From JACVRM01 sp963809765 (lineage in GTDB: Bacteria > Actinomycetota > Thermoleophilia > Gaiellales > Gaiellaceae): a stretch of 64,000 nucleotides of DNA. The notes beneath the pieces were generated by a model, which was not told where the DNA came from, ran no database searches, and saw nothing but the letters and a program-made list of their open reading frames with translations. Where the stretch lies: contig CAWEKT010000003.1 in assembly GCA_963809765.1 (NCBI GenBank), positions 1,240,001-1,304,000 of the forward strand. The letters are read 5' to 3'. Positions 47,994 to 57,835 of this stretch are shown here, in pieces. Numbering within the stretch: position 1 is the first letter of the stretch; each line of letters starts with the position of its first letter. The position numbers were made by a program, and so were the translations under genes.

Positions 47994-49469
47994 ATGCGTG
48001 CCCGGCTCGGACCAGTCTTCAGCGCGCTCGCCCTGGTGCTGCTCCTGGGAGCCCTGGGACTGATCGGCCGCGCCTGGTGGGACAGCCGGGTACCGGGGAC
48101 GTACAGCGTCATGGACTACGGGCCGACCGACTTCGGCGGGGGCTCGGCGGATGCACACGGCCACGCCGAGGCGGAGGGCGTCAGCGTCGCGAGCCTGCAC
48201 GGCCCGGAGGGCGAGCCGGACCGGCGCTACACGCTGACGGCCCGCGCGGCACAGGTGCACCTCGACGGCGGCGAGACCGTCGACGCCCTCACCTTCAACG
48301 GGCGTCTGCCCGGTCCGGAGCTGCGCGTCCGGCAGGGCGAGCTTGTCGAGGTGGAGCTCCGAAACACCGACGTCGCCGGCGGCGTGACGCTGCACTGGCA
48401 CGGCGTGAACGTCCCGAACGGCGAGGACGGCGTCGCCGGAGTGACCCAGGACGCCGTTCGGCCCGGCGGCTCACACGTCTACCGCTTCCGGGCGAAGCAG
48501 GCCGGGACCTTCTGGTACCACACGCACCAGGCGTCGTCCGAGGAGGTGCGCCGGGGGCTGTTCGGCGCCTTCGTGATCGAGCCCGCGCGGGAGCCCGGCC
48601 GCGTCCTCGACCTGCCGGTGCTGGTGCACACCTTCGACGGCACGACGACGCTGAACGCCGCCGCCGGCCGCCACGAGCGCACAGTGCCCGCGGGCACGCC
48701 TGTGCGGCTGCGCCTGGTGAACACCGACAGCGTGCGGGAGCGGCTCACTCTGGCCGGCACGCCGTTCCGGGTCGCGGCCATTGACGGCACCGACCTCAAC
48801 GATCCGACGCCGCTGACCGACACGGCGCTCGACCTTGCGGCCGGCGGCCGCTACGACGTCACGTTCACGATGCCGGCCCGACCCGTGGCCTTGCGCGCAC
48901 CCCGCGAATCGGCGTCGCTGGTGCTGACACCCGGTGCCGGTAGTGAGCCGCCCGACGACGACGCCGAGCTGCCCGCGTTCGACCCGCTGACCTACGGCCG
49001 GCCGGCGGCGACACCGTTCGACTCCGAGAGCGACTTCGACCGCGAGTTCATGTTCGAGATCGGCCGCAAGATCGGCTTCTTCGACGGGCGGCCGGGTCGC
49101 CACTGGTCGATCAACGGGCACCTCTTCCCCGACATGCCGAGCTTCGCGGTCGAGGAGGGCGACCTCGTCAAGGTGACGATCGAGAACGACTCCGGCGCCC
49201 TCCATCCGATGCACCTGCACGGGCACCACCTGCTCGTCCTCTCCCGCAACGGCATCGACGCGTCGGGATCACCGTGGTGGACGGACTCGCTCGACGTCGA
49301 CGCAGGCGACACGTTCGAGGTCGCCTTCCTCGCCGACAACCCGGGGCTCTGGATGAACCACTGCCACAACCTGCCGCACGCGGCCGAAGGGCTGACGATG
49401 CACGTCGCCTACGCCGGCATCACCACGCCGTACGAGATCGGCAGCGAGGCCCAGAACCTTCCGGAGTAG
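47994..49469 (+). CDS. Multicopper oxidase
   Basis: A 491-residue laccase-type oxidase, anchored or exported by an N-terminal helix (ALALVLLLGALGLIG). All copper motifs are present: LHWHG (His134, His136), WYHTHQ (His176, His178), HPMHLHGHH (His404 to His411) and HCHNLPHAAEGL (His456-Cys457-His458). A His/Asp-rich segment, ADAHGHAEAEG, lies before the first cupredoxin domain. The substrate (copper, iron, manganese or phenolics) is undefined. It is separated from the next gene by a repeat-bearing gap. Confidence 0.92.
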   Translation: MRARLGPVFSALALVLLLGALGLIGRAWWDSRVPGTYSVMDYGPTDFGGGSADAHGHAEAEGVSVASLHGPEGEPDRRYTLTARAAQVHLDGGETVDALTFNGRLPGPELRVRQGELVEVELRNTDVAGGVTLHWHGVNVPNGEDGVAGVTQDAVRPGGSHVYRFRAKQAGTFWYHTHQASSEEVRRGLFGAFVIEPAREPGRVLDLPVLVHTFDGTTTLNAAAGRHERTVPAGTPVRLRLVNTDSVRERLTLAGTPFRVAAIDGTDLNDPTPLTDTALDLAAGGRYDVTFTMPARPVALRAPRESASLVLTPGAGSEPPDDDAELPAFDPLTYGRPAATPFDSESDFDREFMFEIGRKIGFFDGRPGRHWSINGHLFPDMPSFAVEEGDLVKVTIENDSGALHPMHLHGHHLLVLSRNGIDASGSPWWTDSLDVDAGDTFEVAFLADNPGLWMNHCHNLPHAAEGLTMHVAYAGITTPYEIGSEAQNLPE

Positions 49470-49487
49470 GGGCGCCGCCTCGCACCA

Positions 49488-49514
49488 GAGTTAGTGACTG
49501 ACAGCCACTAACTC
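49488..49514. repeat. Palindromic repeat copy 1
   Basis: Core TTAGTGACTG-A-CAGCCACTAA (49491-49511) flanked by GAG/CTC, so 27 bp of near-perfect dyad with one mismatched pair. It is the first of three copies in a 250-base convergent gap. Confidence 0.85.
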
Positions 49515-49637
49515 ACTGGAAGGCCAGCGCATGGCCGAATCACCGAGAGGCTGACACCCACAATCGACCTCGGCTCGAGGCGTGGAGCACCGACGACCGT
49601 GTGCTCTCGTGCCGAAGCGGGCGCCGGACTTGAGGAG

Positions 49638-49658
49638 TTAGTGGCTGACAGCCACTAA
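49638..49658. repeat. Palindromic repeat copy 2 (perfect)
   Basis: TTAGTGGCTG-A-CAGCCACTAA, a perfect 21-bp palindrome with one central base. Its centre is 147 bases from copy 1. Confidence 0.9.
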
Positions 49659-49692
49659 CCCTCCGCAATTCATGGAACAGCGCCGAAACGAG

Positions 49693-49713
49693 CTAGTGGC
49701 TGTCAGCCACAAG
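49693..49713. repeat. Palindromic repeat copy 3
   Basis: CTAGTGGCTG-T-CAGCCACAAG, a diverged copy of the same 21-bp palindrome; its centre is 55 bases from copy 2 and it lies just past the stop of the DUF6220-like gene. Confidence 0.8.
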
Positions 49714-49719
49714 CGTTGC

Positions 49720-50172
49720 CTACGGCATCGTCGTGGCCGGTGGGGCAGGTTCGGTCGTCGCCATGCCGCCGCGCCACTCCGTCAGCGCGAGCCAGCCGGA
49801 GAGCGTGAAGAGCACGAGCGCGTTCACAGGGTGGAAGAAGCCGATGGCGGGCACCTCGAATCCGAACCAGGCGAGCAGGACCTGGACCACCATCAGCCCG
49901 AACAGCAGCCCGGTGAGCTGCAGCTGGCGGCCGCGAACCCGGCCCGCGAAGGCCAGGATCAGGAAGATCAGCGTGAGCAGCACGACGAGGTAGCCGATGC
50001 CGGCGTGGGCGCCGAACCCGTCGAAGAACGTGTCCTCGTCCACCGTCTTCCCCTCGCCGTCCACCTTGTTGGCGACGTAGAAGGCCCCGTAGCCGGCCAG
50101 ACCGACCTGGATCACGATGCCCGCGAAGACGAGCCAGGCCCAGTAGCGGTAGATCGTGCGAAGCGCGCCCAC
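49720..50172 (-). CDS. DUF6220-like four-helix membrane protein
   Basis: A 150-residue integral membrane protein with four helices: AWLVFAGIVIQVGLAGYGAF, GIGYLVVLLTLIFLILAF, LTGLLFGLMVVQVLLAWFGF and NALVLFTLSGWLAL. Conserved histidines (FGAHAGIG, FFHPVNAL) lie in membrane positions and might bind haem or metal. It resembles DUF6220; the family has no known function. Confidence 0.7.
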   Translation of the reverse strand: MGALRTIYRYWAWLVFAGIVIQVGLAGYGAFYVANKVDGEGKTVDEDTFFDGFGAHAGIGYLVVLLTLIFLILAFAGRVRGRQLQLTGLLFGLMVVQVLLAWFGFEVPAIGFFHPVNALVLFTLSGWLALTEWRGGMATTEPAPPATTMP

Positions 50173-50238
50173 AGTTCCTCCTGTCGCTCGAGTGCGAAGG
50201 ACGCTAACGCGTGAGCCGGACGCGTGCGACGGGTGGTG

Positions 50239-50643
50239 CTAGTGCGAGCAGCCGGAGCCGCAGCCGGCTGCGGCGCTGTAGTCGGCGTCCTCGTCCTCGA
50301 CCTGGAACGAGTGGCCGCACCCACACGCCGCGGAGACGTTCGGGTTGTTGATGGCGAAGCCGCCCTGGAGCCCGTCGACGAAGTCGATCTCGGTGCCCTG
50401 GAGGTACGGCGCGCTGTGCGGGTCGACGACCACGTCGACGCCGTGGAGGGTCACCTCGTGGTCGCCCTCCTGCGCCGCGCGATCGAAGCCGAGCGCGTAC
50501 TGGAAGCCGGAGCAGCCGCCGCCCTGCACGGCGATGCGGAGCACGCCGAGGTCCTCGGTCTCCTCCTCCAGGAGAGCCTTGATCTTCACGGCGGCCGCCT
50601 CCGTCAGGGAGACGATCGTGACGGGCTGCTCGGTGGTGGCCAT
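50239..50643 (-). CDS. erpA: A-type iron-sulfur carrier (ErpA/IscA-like)
   Basis: A 134-residue A-type carrier delivering Fe-S clusters to apoproteins. Ligands: Cys44 in GGGCSGFQY, and Cys107 and Cys109 in AACGCGHSF. A C-terminal tail of about 24 residues adds Cys128 and Cys132 (AGCGSGCSH). ATG 50643 is preferred over in-frame upstream codons. It is divergent from the nuo operon, which needs many clusters. Confidence 0.92.
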   Translation of the reverse strand: MATTEQPVTIVSLTEAAAVKIKALLEEETEDLGVLRIAVQGGGCSGFQYALGFDRAAQEGDHEVTLHGVDVVVDPHSAPYLQGTEIDFVDGLQGGFAINNPNVSAACGCGHSFQVEDEDADYSAAAGCGSGCSH

Positions 50644-50851
50644 CTCTCTGAGTGTAGCGGGCGGCACCGGTCGAAGACGCGGGCCCGGCGGGCGACTTTG
50701 TGACAGCGCGTACACGCATTGCGAAGCCATTTTCGCTTCACCTCGTGCAGTCCCACCATCACTTGGTACGGTGCCGCGCTAGTGGCTGCTCTCCGGAGCT
50801 CCAGCGGTCGTCGTGTCCCGCTGCACCGGTCCAACGACGGGAGCGCGAACA

Positions 50852-51214
50852 ATGCTTGACCGGTGGCTCCCCTTCCTGATCTGGGGGACGCTGGCGGTGA
50901 TCATCCCCGCCTCGATGATCCTGATGTCGTTCGTGTTCGCGCAGCGCCCGCGCGCGAGGAACAAGACGCGCACGATCCCGTTCGAGTCGGGCGTGTCGCT
51001 TGGCTCGCCGCCTGAGCAGCGCTTCACCGTCAGCTTCTACCTGACGGCAATGCTCTTCATCGTCTTCGACATCGAGATCGTCTTCCTCTACCCGCTCGCG
51101 GTCGTGCTCGAGGACCTCGGCTGGTTCGGGTTCTGGGAGTTCTCGTTCTTCATCGGGATCCTCGCGCTCGCGTACGTCTACATCTGGCGCAAAGGAGCGC
51201 TGCGGTGGCGGTAG
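50852..51214 (+). CDS. nuoA: NADH-quinone oxidoreductase subunit A
   Basis: A 120-residue three-helix membrane subunit of complex I. Features: KTRTIPFESGVSLGSPPEQR and LFIVFDIEIVFLYPLAVV. ATG 50852, with GGGAG upstream, is preferred over an ATG 13 codons earlier. First gene of a 14-gene operon; the 208-base divergent gap to erpA should hold its promoter. The nuoB start overlaps its end. Confidence 0.95.
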   Translation: MLDRWLPFLIWGTLAVIIPASMILMSFVFAQRPRARNKTRTIPFESGVSLGSPPEQRFTVSFYLTAMLFIVFDIEIVFLYPLAVVLEDLGWFGFWEFSFFIGILALAYVYIWRKGALRWR

Positions 51215-51792
51215 AGCGCGGCAAGCGCCTGTCCGACTTCGGCGTCAAGACCGAGAGCGCGCTGATGCGCAACCGCGGGCCCGGCGTCTTCGAGCGCGAG
51301 CTCGGCGGCGACCTCGAGCAGAAGCTGATGCTGACGAGCCTCGCCAAGGCAATCGCCTGGGCGCAGTCGAAGTCGATGTGGCCGGACACGTTCGGCCTCG
51401 CCTGCTGCGCCATCGAGATGATGTCGATCGTCTCCTCGCGCTACGACATCGCGCGCTTCGGCATGGAGGCGTTCCGCTCGTCGCCGCGGCAGGCAGACCT
51501 GCTGATCGTCTCGGGGCGGGTGTCGCACAAGATGGCGGCGCCGCTCCGCCAGATCTACGACCAGATGCTCGAGCCCAAGTGGGTGATCGCCATGGGCGCC
51601 TGCGCGAGCTCGGGCGGGATGTTCGCAAACTACGCCGTGCTCCAGGGCGTGGACAAGATCGTCGCAGTCGACGTCCACGTCCCCGGGTGCCCGCCGCGGC
51701 CGGAGGCGCTCATGGAGGGCATCGTCCGCCTGCACGAGAAGGTGCAGGCAGGCATCCCGCCTGCTTATGAGCTGCGCGGGGTGGCGCAGTGA
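51205..51792 (+). CDS. nuoB: NADH-quinone oxidoreductase subunit B
   Basis: A 195-residue subunit holding cluster N2, the last Fe-S centre before quinone. Ligands: Cys67 and Cys68 (LACCAIEMM), Cys133 (MGACASSGGMF) and Cys162 (VPGCPPRPEAL). GTG start 51205 inside nuoA; intact. Confidence 0.97.
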   Translation: MAVERGKRLSDFGVKTESALMRNRGPGVFERELGGDLEQKLMLTSLAKAIAWAQSKSMWPDTFGLACCAIEMMSIVSSRYDIARFGMEAFRSSPRQADLLIVSGRVSHKMAAPLRQIYDQMLEPKWVIAMGACASSGGMFANYAVLQGVDKIVAVDVHVPGCPPRPEALMEGIVRLHEKVQAGIPPAYELRGVAQ

Positions 51793-52409
51793 GCGAGGCC
51801 GACGCCACCGGGCCGGCGCCGGGCGCGCCACTCCGGCGCACACCTGCGCCGAAGCAGGCGACGAGGAGCTACGGCTCGGTGCCCGGCCTCGTCGACACGA
51901 TCGTCGAGCACGGCGAGACCACGCTGGTGGTGGACGCCGTGCGCCTGATCGAGGCGTGTGAGTACCTGCGCGATGACCTCGGCTTCTGGTTCCTGTCGGA
52001 CATCAGTGCCACGGACTACCTCGGTTGGGGCGAGCGCGACGTGGCCGGATACTTCGGCACGTACGGCGGCCGCAACCTCAACGAGCCCGCCTCCCAGGGG
52101 TATGCGCGGCAGCCGCTCCCGAAGCCGAAGCGCTTCTCGATGAACTACCACCTGCTGGCCCTACGCGAGGGTGCGCCGCGGGTCCGGGTCCAGGTGTGGC
52201 TCGATGACGGCGACTCGGTGCCGAGCGTCGTCCCCGTCTGGCCCACCGCGGACTGGCACGAGCGGGAGGTGTGGGACCTGATGGGCATCCCGGTCGAAGG
52301 CCACCCGAACCTCGCGCGCATCCTCATGGACGACGACTGGGTCGGTCACCCGCTCCGCAAGGACTATCCGATCGGCGGCGAGCCCGTCCGTTTCTCGGGC
52401 GAGGAGTAG
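51789..52409 (+). CDS. nuoC: NADH-quinone oxidoreductase subunit C
   Basis: A 206-residue hydrophilic subunit of complex I. Features: FLSDISATDYLGWG, the signature WHEREVWDLMGIPVEGHPN, and a C-terminal DDDWVGHPLRKDYPIGGEP. An N-terminal extension of about 25 residues rich in Ala/Pro precedes the domain. GTG start at 51789 overlaps nuoB (GTGA). Confidence 0.95.
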   Translation: MSEADATGPAPGAPLRRTPAPKQATRSYGSVPGLVDTIVEHGETTLVVDAVRLIEACEYLRDDLGFWFLSDISATDYLGWGERDVAGYFGTYGGRNLNEPASQGYARQPLPKPKRFSMNYHLLALREGAPRVRVQVWLDDGDSVPSVVPVWPTADWHEREVWDLMGIPVEGHPNLARILMDDDWVGHPLRKDYPIGGEPVRFSGEE

Positions 52410-52416
52410 AGCGGCC

Positions 52417-53706
52417 ATGGCGATCGCCGAGCAGCCGACCCGCTCCGCCCCCCGGCCGCCGATCTACGAGCGCTCGCGGATCCCGTCGCCGGTCCCGACG
52501 ATCCTGCAGGTGCCCGAGGAGGTGCGCGCGTCCGGAGACGTGCTGGAGATCAACTTCGGGCCGAACCATCCCTCCACCCACGGCGTGCTCCGGCTCGTGC
52601 TCGAGCTCCAGGGCGAGAAGGTCGTCGGCCTGCGGGCGGTGGTCGGCTACCTGCACACCGGCTTCGAGAAGAACATGGAGCAGAAGACCTGGTGGAAGGC
52701 GATCCCGTACGCCCCGCGGATCGACTACCTCGCCTTCCAGAACAACGAGCTCGTCTTCGTGCTCGCGATCGAGAAGCTGCTCGGCATCGAGACCCCGCCG
52801 AAGGCGGTCTGGATGCGCACGCTCATGGCCGAGCTCAACCGCATCCACTCGCACCTCGTCTGGCTCGGGACCTCGGCGCTCGAGATCGGGGCGATCTCGA
52901 TGTTCTGGTACACGTTCCGCGAGCGGGACACGCTGCTCGACCTGTTCGAGCTGGTGACGGGGTACCGCATGCACACCCGCTACTTCCAGGCAGGCGGCCT
53001 CGCCGAGGACATCCCGCACGGCTTCTTCGCGGAGTGCCGGAAGTTCTGCGAGCAGATGCCGCGCGGTGTGGACGAGTACGAGGGGCTCGTCGACCGCAAC
53101 GAGATCTGGCTCGAGCGGACGGAAGGCATCGGCCCTCTGTCCGCCGACGACGCGATCGCACTCGGCCAGTCGGGACCGGTGCTCCGCGCCTCGGGGATCA
53201 ACTGGGACCTGCGCAAGGACCAGCCCTACCTGGCCTACGACGAGGTCGACTTCCGCGTGCCGGTGCTCTTCAACGGCGACGTCTACGACCGCTACCGGAT
53301 CCACATGGAGGAGATGCGCGAGTCCACCCGGATCATCTCGCAGTGCCTCGACCGGCTCGAGACGATGGAGGGCGAGCCGTGGGTCGCGGACGACCGCAAG
53401 GTCGTGCTGCCGCCGAGGGAGGAGCTGCACACCTCGATGGAGTCGCTGATCCACCACTTCAAGATCGTCACCGAGGGCTACCGCGTGCCCGAGGGCGAGG
53501 TCTATGTGACCGTCGAGTCGCCCCGCGGCGAGCTCGGCTGCTACGTCGTCTCCGACGGCAGCGCACGCCCGTGGCGGGTCAAGTTCCGCGCGCCGAGCTT
53601 CGTCGCCCTGCAGGCGACGGCCACCTGCATGTCCGACGCCCTCGTCGCCGACCTGATCGCCATCGTCGGCTCGCTCGACACGGTCATGGGGGAGGTCGAC
53701 CGGTGA
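52417..53706 (+). CDS. nuoD: NADH-quinone oxidoreductase subunit D
   Basis: A 429-residue subunit that builds the quinone pocket with NuoB. Motifs: NFGPNHPSTHGVLRL, YLHTGFEKNMEQKTW, MAELNRIHSHLVWLG, and the C-terminal ESPRGELGCYVVSDG. Intact. The stop overlaps nuoE (GTGA). Confidence 0.97.
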   Translation: MAIAEQPTRSAPRPPIYERSRIPSPVPTILQVPEEVRASGDVLEINFGPNHPSTHGVLRLVLELQGEKVVGLRAVVGYLHTGFEKNMEQKTWWKAIPYAPRIDYLAFQNNELVFVLAIEKLLGIETPPKAVWMRTLMAELNRIHSHLVWLGTSALEIGAISMFWYTFRERDTLLDLFELVTGYRMHTRYFQAGGLAEDIPHGFFAECRKFCEQMPRGVDEYEGLVDRNEIWLERTEGIGPLSADDAIALGQSGPVLRASGINWDLRKDQPYLAYDEVDFRVPVLFNGDVYDRYRIHMEEMRESTRIISQCLDRLETMEGEPWVADDRKVVLPPREELHTSMESLIHHFKIVTEGYRVPEGEVYVTVESPRGELGCYVVSDGSARPWRVKFRAPSFVALQATATCMSDALVADLIAIVGSLDTVMGEVDR

Positions 53707-54185
53707 GTCGGCGCGCGAAGGCGATTACGCTCGCGGACGAGATCCGGGCGGTGATGGCGCAGTACCCGGAGCCGCGCTCGGCGACGCTGCCGGCGCTGCG
53801 TCTCGCGCAGGAGCGCTACGGCTGGCTGCCGCCCGAGGCGCTGCGCGAGGTCGCGGACGCGCTCGGCGAAACGCCCGCCTACTGCGAGGCGGTCGCGTCG
53901 TTCTACGACATGTTCCACCTCGCCCCCATCGGCCGGCACCTGATCGAGGTCTGCACGAATATCTCCTGCGCGCTCGTCGGCGCCCAGCGGGTGCTCGAGG
54001 CGTTCGAGGAGGAGCTCGGCGTACGGGCCGGCGAGACGACCAAGGACGGCGGCTTCACGCTGCGCACGATCGAGTGCGCGGGCGGCTGCGGCTGGGGGAC
54101 GGTCGTGACGGTCGACCACCGCTATCGGGAGCCGGTGAAGCCCGAGGACGTGCCGGGCATCGTCGAGGAGATCCGCGGTGCCTGA
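53703..54185 (+). CDS. nuoE: NADH-quinone oxidoreductase subunit E
   Basis: A 160-residue thioredoxin-fold subunit carrying [2Fe-2S] cluster N1a: Cys84 and Cys89 (VCTNISCALVG), Cys125 and Cys129 (ECAGGCGWG). GTG 53703 is the start. The end overlaps nuoF by 8 bases. Confidence 0.95.
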   Translation: MSRRAKAITLADEIRAVMAQYPEPRSATLPALRLAQERYGWLPPEALREVADALGETPAYCEAVASFYDMFHLAPIGRHLIEVCTNISCALVGAQRVLEAFEEELGVRAGETTKDGGFTLRTIECAGGCGWGTVVTVDHRYREPVKPEDVPGIVEEIRGA

Positions 54186-55499
54186 GCTCGCCATGGTGCT
54201 CGCCGGTGCGGACGAGCGCGACCTGACCCGGATCGACGAGTACCGGGCGGTCGGCGGCTACCGGGCGCTCACCTCCGCACGCTTCCGCGCGCCGCCAATC
54301 GATCGTCGAGGAGCTGCTGGCCTCGAACCTGCGCGGCCGCGGCGGCGCCTTCTTCCCGATGGGCCGCAAGGCCAGCTTCCTGGCGAAGGGCACCGGCAAG
54401 CCGACGTACCTGGTCGTCAACGCGGACGAGTCCGAGCCGGGCACGTTCAAGGACCGCGAGATCATGTACGCGGTCCCGCACCGCCTGATCGAGGGCTGCC
54501 TCATCACCGCGCACGCGATCGAGTGCGACCGCGTCTTCATCTACATCCGCGGCGAGTACCTGCGCGAGTTCGAGATCCTGCGCGACGCGCTCGAGCAGGT
54601 CCGCGACGCCGGCCTGCTCGGCGGGGTCACGGTCGTGCTCCACCGTGGCGCCGGCGCCTACATCTGCGGCGAGGAGTCGGCACTGCTCGAATCGCTCGAG
54701 GGCAAGCGCGGACAGCCGCGCTCCCGGCCGCCCTACCCCGCGGTCTCCGGCCTGTACGCAGCGCCGACGCTGATCAACAACGTCGAGACGATCGCAACGG
54801 TGCCGAAGGTGATCGAGCTCGGCGGCGAGGAGTACGCCAGGGTCGGCGCGGCGCCGTCCTCGACCGGGACGCGGGTCTTCTCGCTCTCCGGCAACGTCAG
54901 GCGAGGTGGCAACTTCGAGCTGGCGCTCGGCTCGACCCTGCGCGAGCTGGTCTACGACTGCGGCGGCGGGCTCGAGGCGGGCAGGACGCTGAAGGCGATC
55001 ATCCCGGGCGGCTCCTCGGTGCCGGTGCTGACCCCGGACCAGATCGACACGCCGCTCGACGCCGACTCGATGACGGAGGCGGGCTCGATGCTCGGCTCCG
55101 GTGCGGTGATCGTCATCGACGACCGCTGCTGCATGGTGCAGCTCGGCCTGCGGGTCGCGCAGTTCTACATGCACGAGTCGTGCGGGAAGTGCACCCCGTG
55201 CCGCGAGGGGACGCGCTGGATGGTGCAGCTCCTGCACAAGATCGAGGACGGTGCCGCCGAGCAGTCGGAGCTCGACCTGCTGCTCGACGTCTGCGACCGG
55301 ATCCTCGGCAAGTGCCTGTGCCCGCTCGGCGACGCCGCGGCGATGCCGGTCGCGAGCTACATCGACAAGTTCCGCGACGAGTTCCAGACGCACATCGACG
55401 CGCGGCGGCTGCCCGTTCGGCGGCGAGTCGTCGCTCGAGGGCGTACTGGCGCCGGTCGAGCAGCACCACCACGCGCACGGGATCGAGGTGCCGGCGTGA
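54178..55499 (+). CDS. nuoF: NADH-quinone oxidoreductase subunit F (two frameshifts)
   Basis: The NADH-binding subunit with FMN and cluster N3, about 438 residues. FMN/NADH motifs: LRGRGGAFFPMGRKASF, NADESEPGTFKDREIM, GAYICGEESALLESLEG; cluster ligands in ESCGKCTPCREGTRWM and Cys of GKCLCPLGD. Frame changes lie near 54300 and 55415; the middle 1.1 kb is intact. GTG start at 54178. Confidence 0.95.
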
Positions 55500-57759
55500 G
55501 CTCGTCCTGAGCTGGTCACGGTCTCGATCGACGGTCGCGAGCGTGCAGGCGCCGAAGGGTCAGGGGCTCGTCGAGACCGCCGCGCAGGCCGGGCATCGAG
55601 ATCCCCGTCTTCTGTTACGAGCCGCGCCTCGGGCCGGCCGTCGGCGCGTGCCGCATGTGCCTGGTCGAGATCGAGGGCATGCCAAAGCTCCAGGCCGGCT
55701 GCACGCTGACCGCCCAGGACGGCCTCGTCGTGCGCACGGCGCAGACCTCGCCGCATGGCGGCGGAGGGCCAGAACGCGACGCTCGAGTTCCTGCTCGTCA
55801 ACCACCCGCTCGACTGCCCGGTCTGCGACAAGGGCGGCGAGTGCCCGCTCCAGGACCTGACGTTCCGCTGGGGCCCCGGGCGGACGCGCATGACCTTCCC
55901 GAAGCGGACGTTCGACAAGCCGATCCCGGTCAGTCCCCTGATCGCGCTCGACCGCGAGCGCTGCATCCTCTGCTACCGCTGCACCCGCTTCTCGGAGAAC
56001 GTCGCCGAGGACGGCCAGCTGATCGCGCGCAACCGCGGCTCACAGACGATGATCGCGACGTTCGAGGATGAGCCCTATCGGGCGCCGCTTCAGCGGCAAC
56101 GTGATCGAGCTCTGCCCCGTCGGCGCGCTCACGTCGACCGACCTACCGCTTCGAGGCGCCGGCCCTGGGAGATCCAGAACGTGCCGAGCGTCTGCGGCCT
56201 GTGCCCCGTCGGCTGCAACGTGGAGGTGACGACGCGCGAGGGCAAGGTCAAGCGCGTCCTCAGCCGCAACCACCCCGAGGTCGACGCCGGCTGGCTGTGC
56301 GACAAGGGCCGGTTCGCCTATCCGGCGCTGTACGCGCGCCGACCGCGTCACCGAGCCGCTGCGCCGCGTCGGCCCGCGCCGCTTCGAGCCGCGCTCCTGG
56401 GAGCAGGCGCTCGACGAGGTCGAGGAGCTGCTGCGCGGCGCCAAGGGCCACATCGTCACGGCGCTCTCGGGCTCCGAGACGATCGAGCAGGCCTACGCGC
56501 TCGCCCGGCTGCTGCGCGTCGGGCTCGACGCGCACTCGGCGGTGCTGCCCGAGGAGACGAGCGGCGCGCTCGACGCCTACCGCGCTCCACTCTCGGCGAT
56601 CGGCGACGCGCAACCTGATCGTCGTCATCGGCGACGACCCGGTGTCGGAGCGCGCGCCGGTCGTCGACCTCTGGCTGCGGCTGGCGCGCCGGCGCGGCGC
56701 CGAGGTCGTCACCGTCGGTGTCGCGGGCTCGGTGCAGGCCCCCGCCGGGTCGAGCGCCGAGGCGTGCCGAAAGCTCGCCGAGCCCGCGGAGCACGATCGG
56801 CAGGAAGCTGCGGAACGCGGAGCGCGCGATCGTGATCTGGTCGGGGCCCGGCGGCCACGGCGGCGCCGAGCTCGCGCGCCTCGCCAAGGCGCTGAAGCTC
56901 GGCGAGCGCGAGGGCTGCGGTGCCTTCCACCTGTCGGCCACGGCGAACGGCCACGGCGTCAGCGACGCCTGGGCGGCCGCGGCCGACCGCGACGAGCGCA
57001 ACCCGTCGCCCGTGCGGCTCCTCATCGTCTCGGGCGACGAGGCGGCGTGCGATCCGCACGTGCGCGCGCTGGCGGCGCACGCGGAGACGGTGCTCGCCTT
57101 CGCGATGTACCGGCGCGAGCTGCCCGAGTGGGTGGACTACGTGCTGCCGGCGACGCAGCTACCTCGAGCGCGACGGCACGACCGTGAACCTCGAGGGGCG
57201 ACTGCAGCGGCAGCGCCGGGCGGTCGTGCCGCCGGCCACCGACGAGACGACCGTCATCGCCGAGCTCGGCCGCCGCCTCGGCGTCGAGATCCCGGCCGGG
57301 ATCCCGGAGCTCTTCGAGGAGCTCTCGGCCCGCTGCTACGGCGGGCTGTCGTTCGCGGCCGTCGAGGACGAGGGCGTCCTCCCCGGCCGCCCGCCCGCCG
57401 AGGAAGTCCTGCCGCCGCCCGAGCCCGAGCTGGACACCGACCTGGGCGGCCCCAACTTCCTGCGGCTCGTCTCCTACCGGCCGCTCTTCTCCGGCCCGGC
57501 GGTGGAGCGCGTGCCGGAGCTGCAGTTCCAGCGACCGGAGGCAGAGATCACGCTGTCGGCGCGCGATGCCGCGGGGCGGCTGATCGCGCCGGGCGACGAG
57601 GTCGTGGTCAGCTCGAACGGCACCTCCGTGACGCTCAGGGCACGGCTGTCGACGAGGCTGGCCCCCGGCCATGCGCTCCTGGCCGACGAGCACCGCGCCG
57701 ACCTCGGCCGCTACGTCGAGGTGGCGGCGGCCGCCGTGCCGGTGGAGGTCGAGGTCTAG
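55496..57759 (+). CDS. nuoG: NADH-quinone oxidoreductase subunit G (many frameshifts)
   Basis: About 755 residues with the chain of Fe-S clusters feeding NuoB/I. Visible: FCYEPRLGPAVGACRMCLVE, DCPVCDKGGECPLQDL, RCILCYRCTRFSENVAEDGQ, CPVGALTST, and VCGLCPVGCNVEV; then a molybdopterin-oxidoreductase-like domain (AGWLCDKGRFAYPALY to VDYVLPATSYLERDGT). At least eight frame changes (near 55508, 55550, 55600, 55760, 56090, 56150, 56340, 56605, 56790 and 57160) are needed, yet the protein is conserved throughout, so sequencing indels are the likely cause. Confidence 0.92.
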
Positions 57760-57835
57760 TGCCCCCGGAAACGCCAATCTGCCTCGCTCGTCTCCGGCGC
57801 GTCCCTGCGCGTGCGCGGCCGGCCGGGGGCGAGCG

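Noticed and set aside
55496..57759. nuoG as a pseudogene
   Set aside because: All cluster-binding motifs and the full-length similarity remain, and the surrounding nuo genes are intact. Indel errors explain the breaks better than decay of one complex I subunit.
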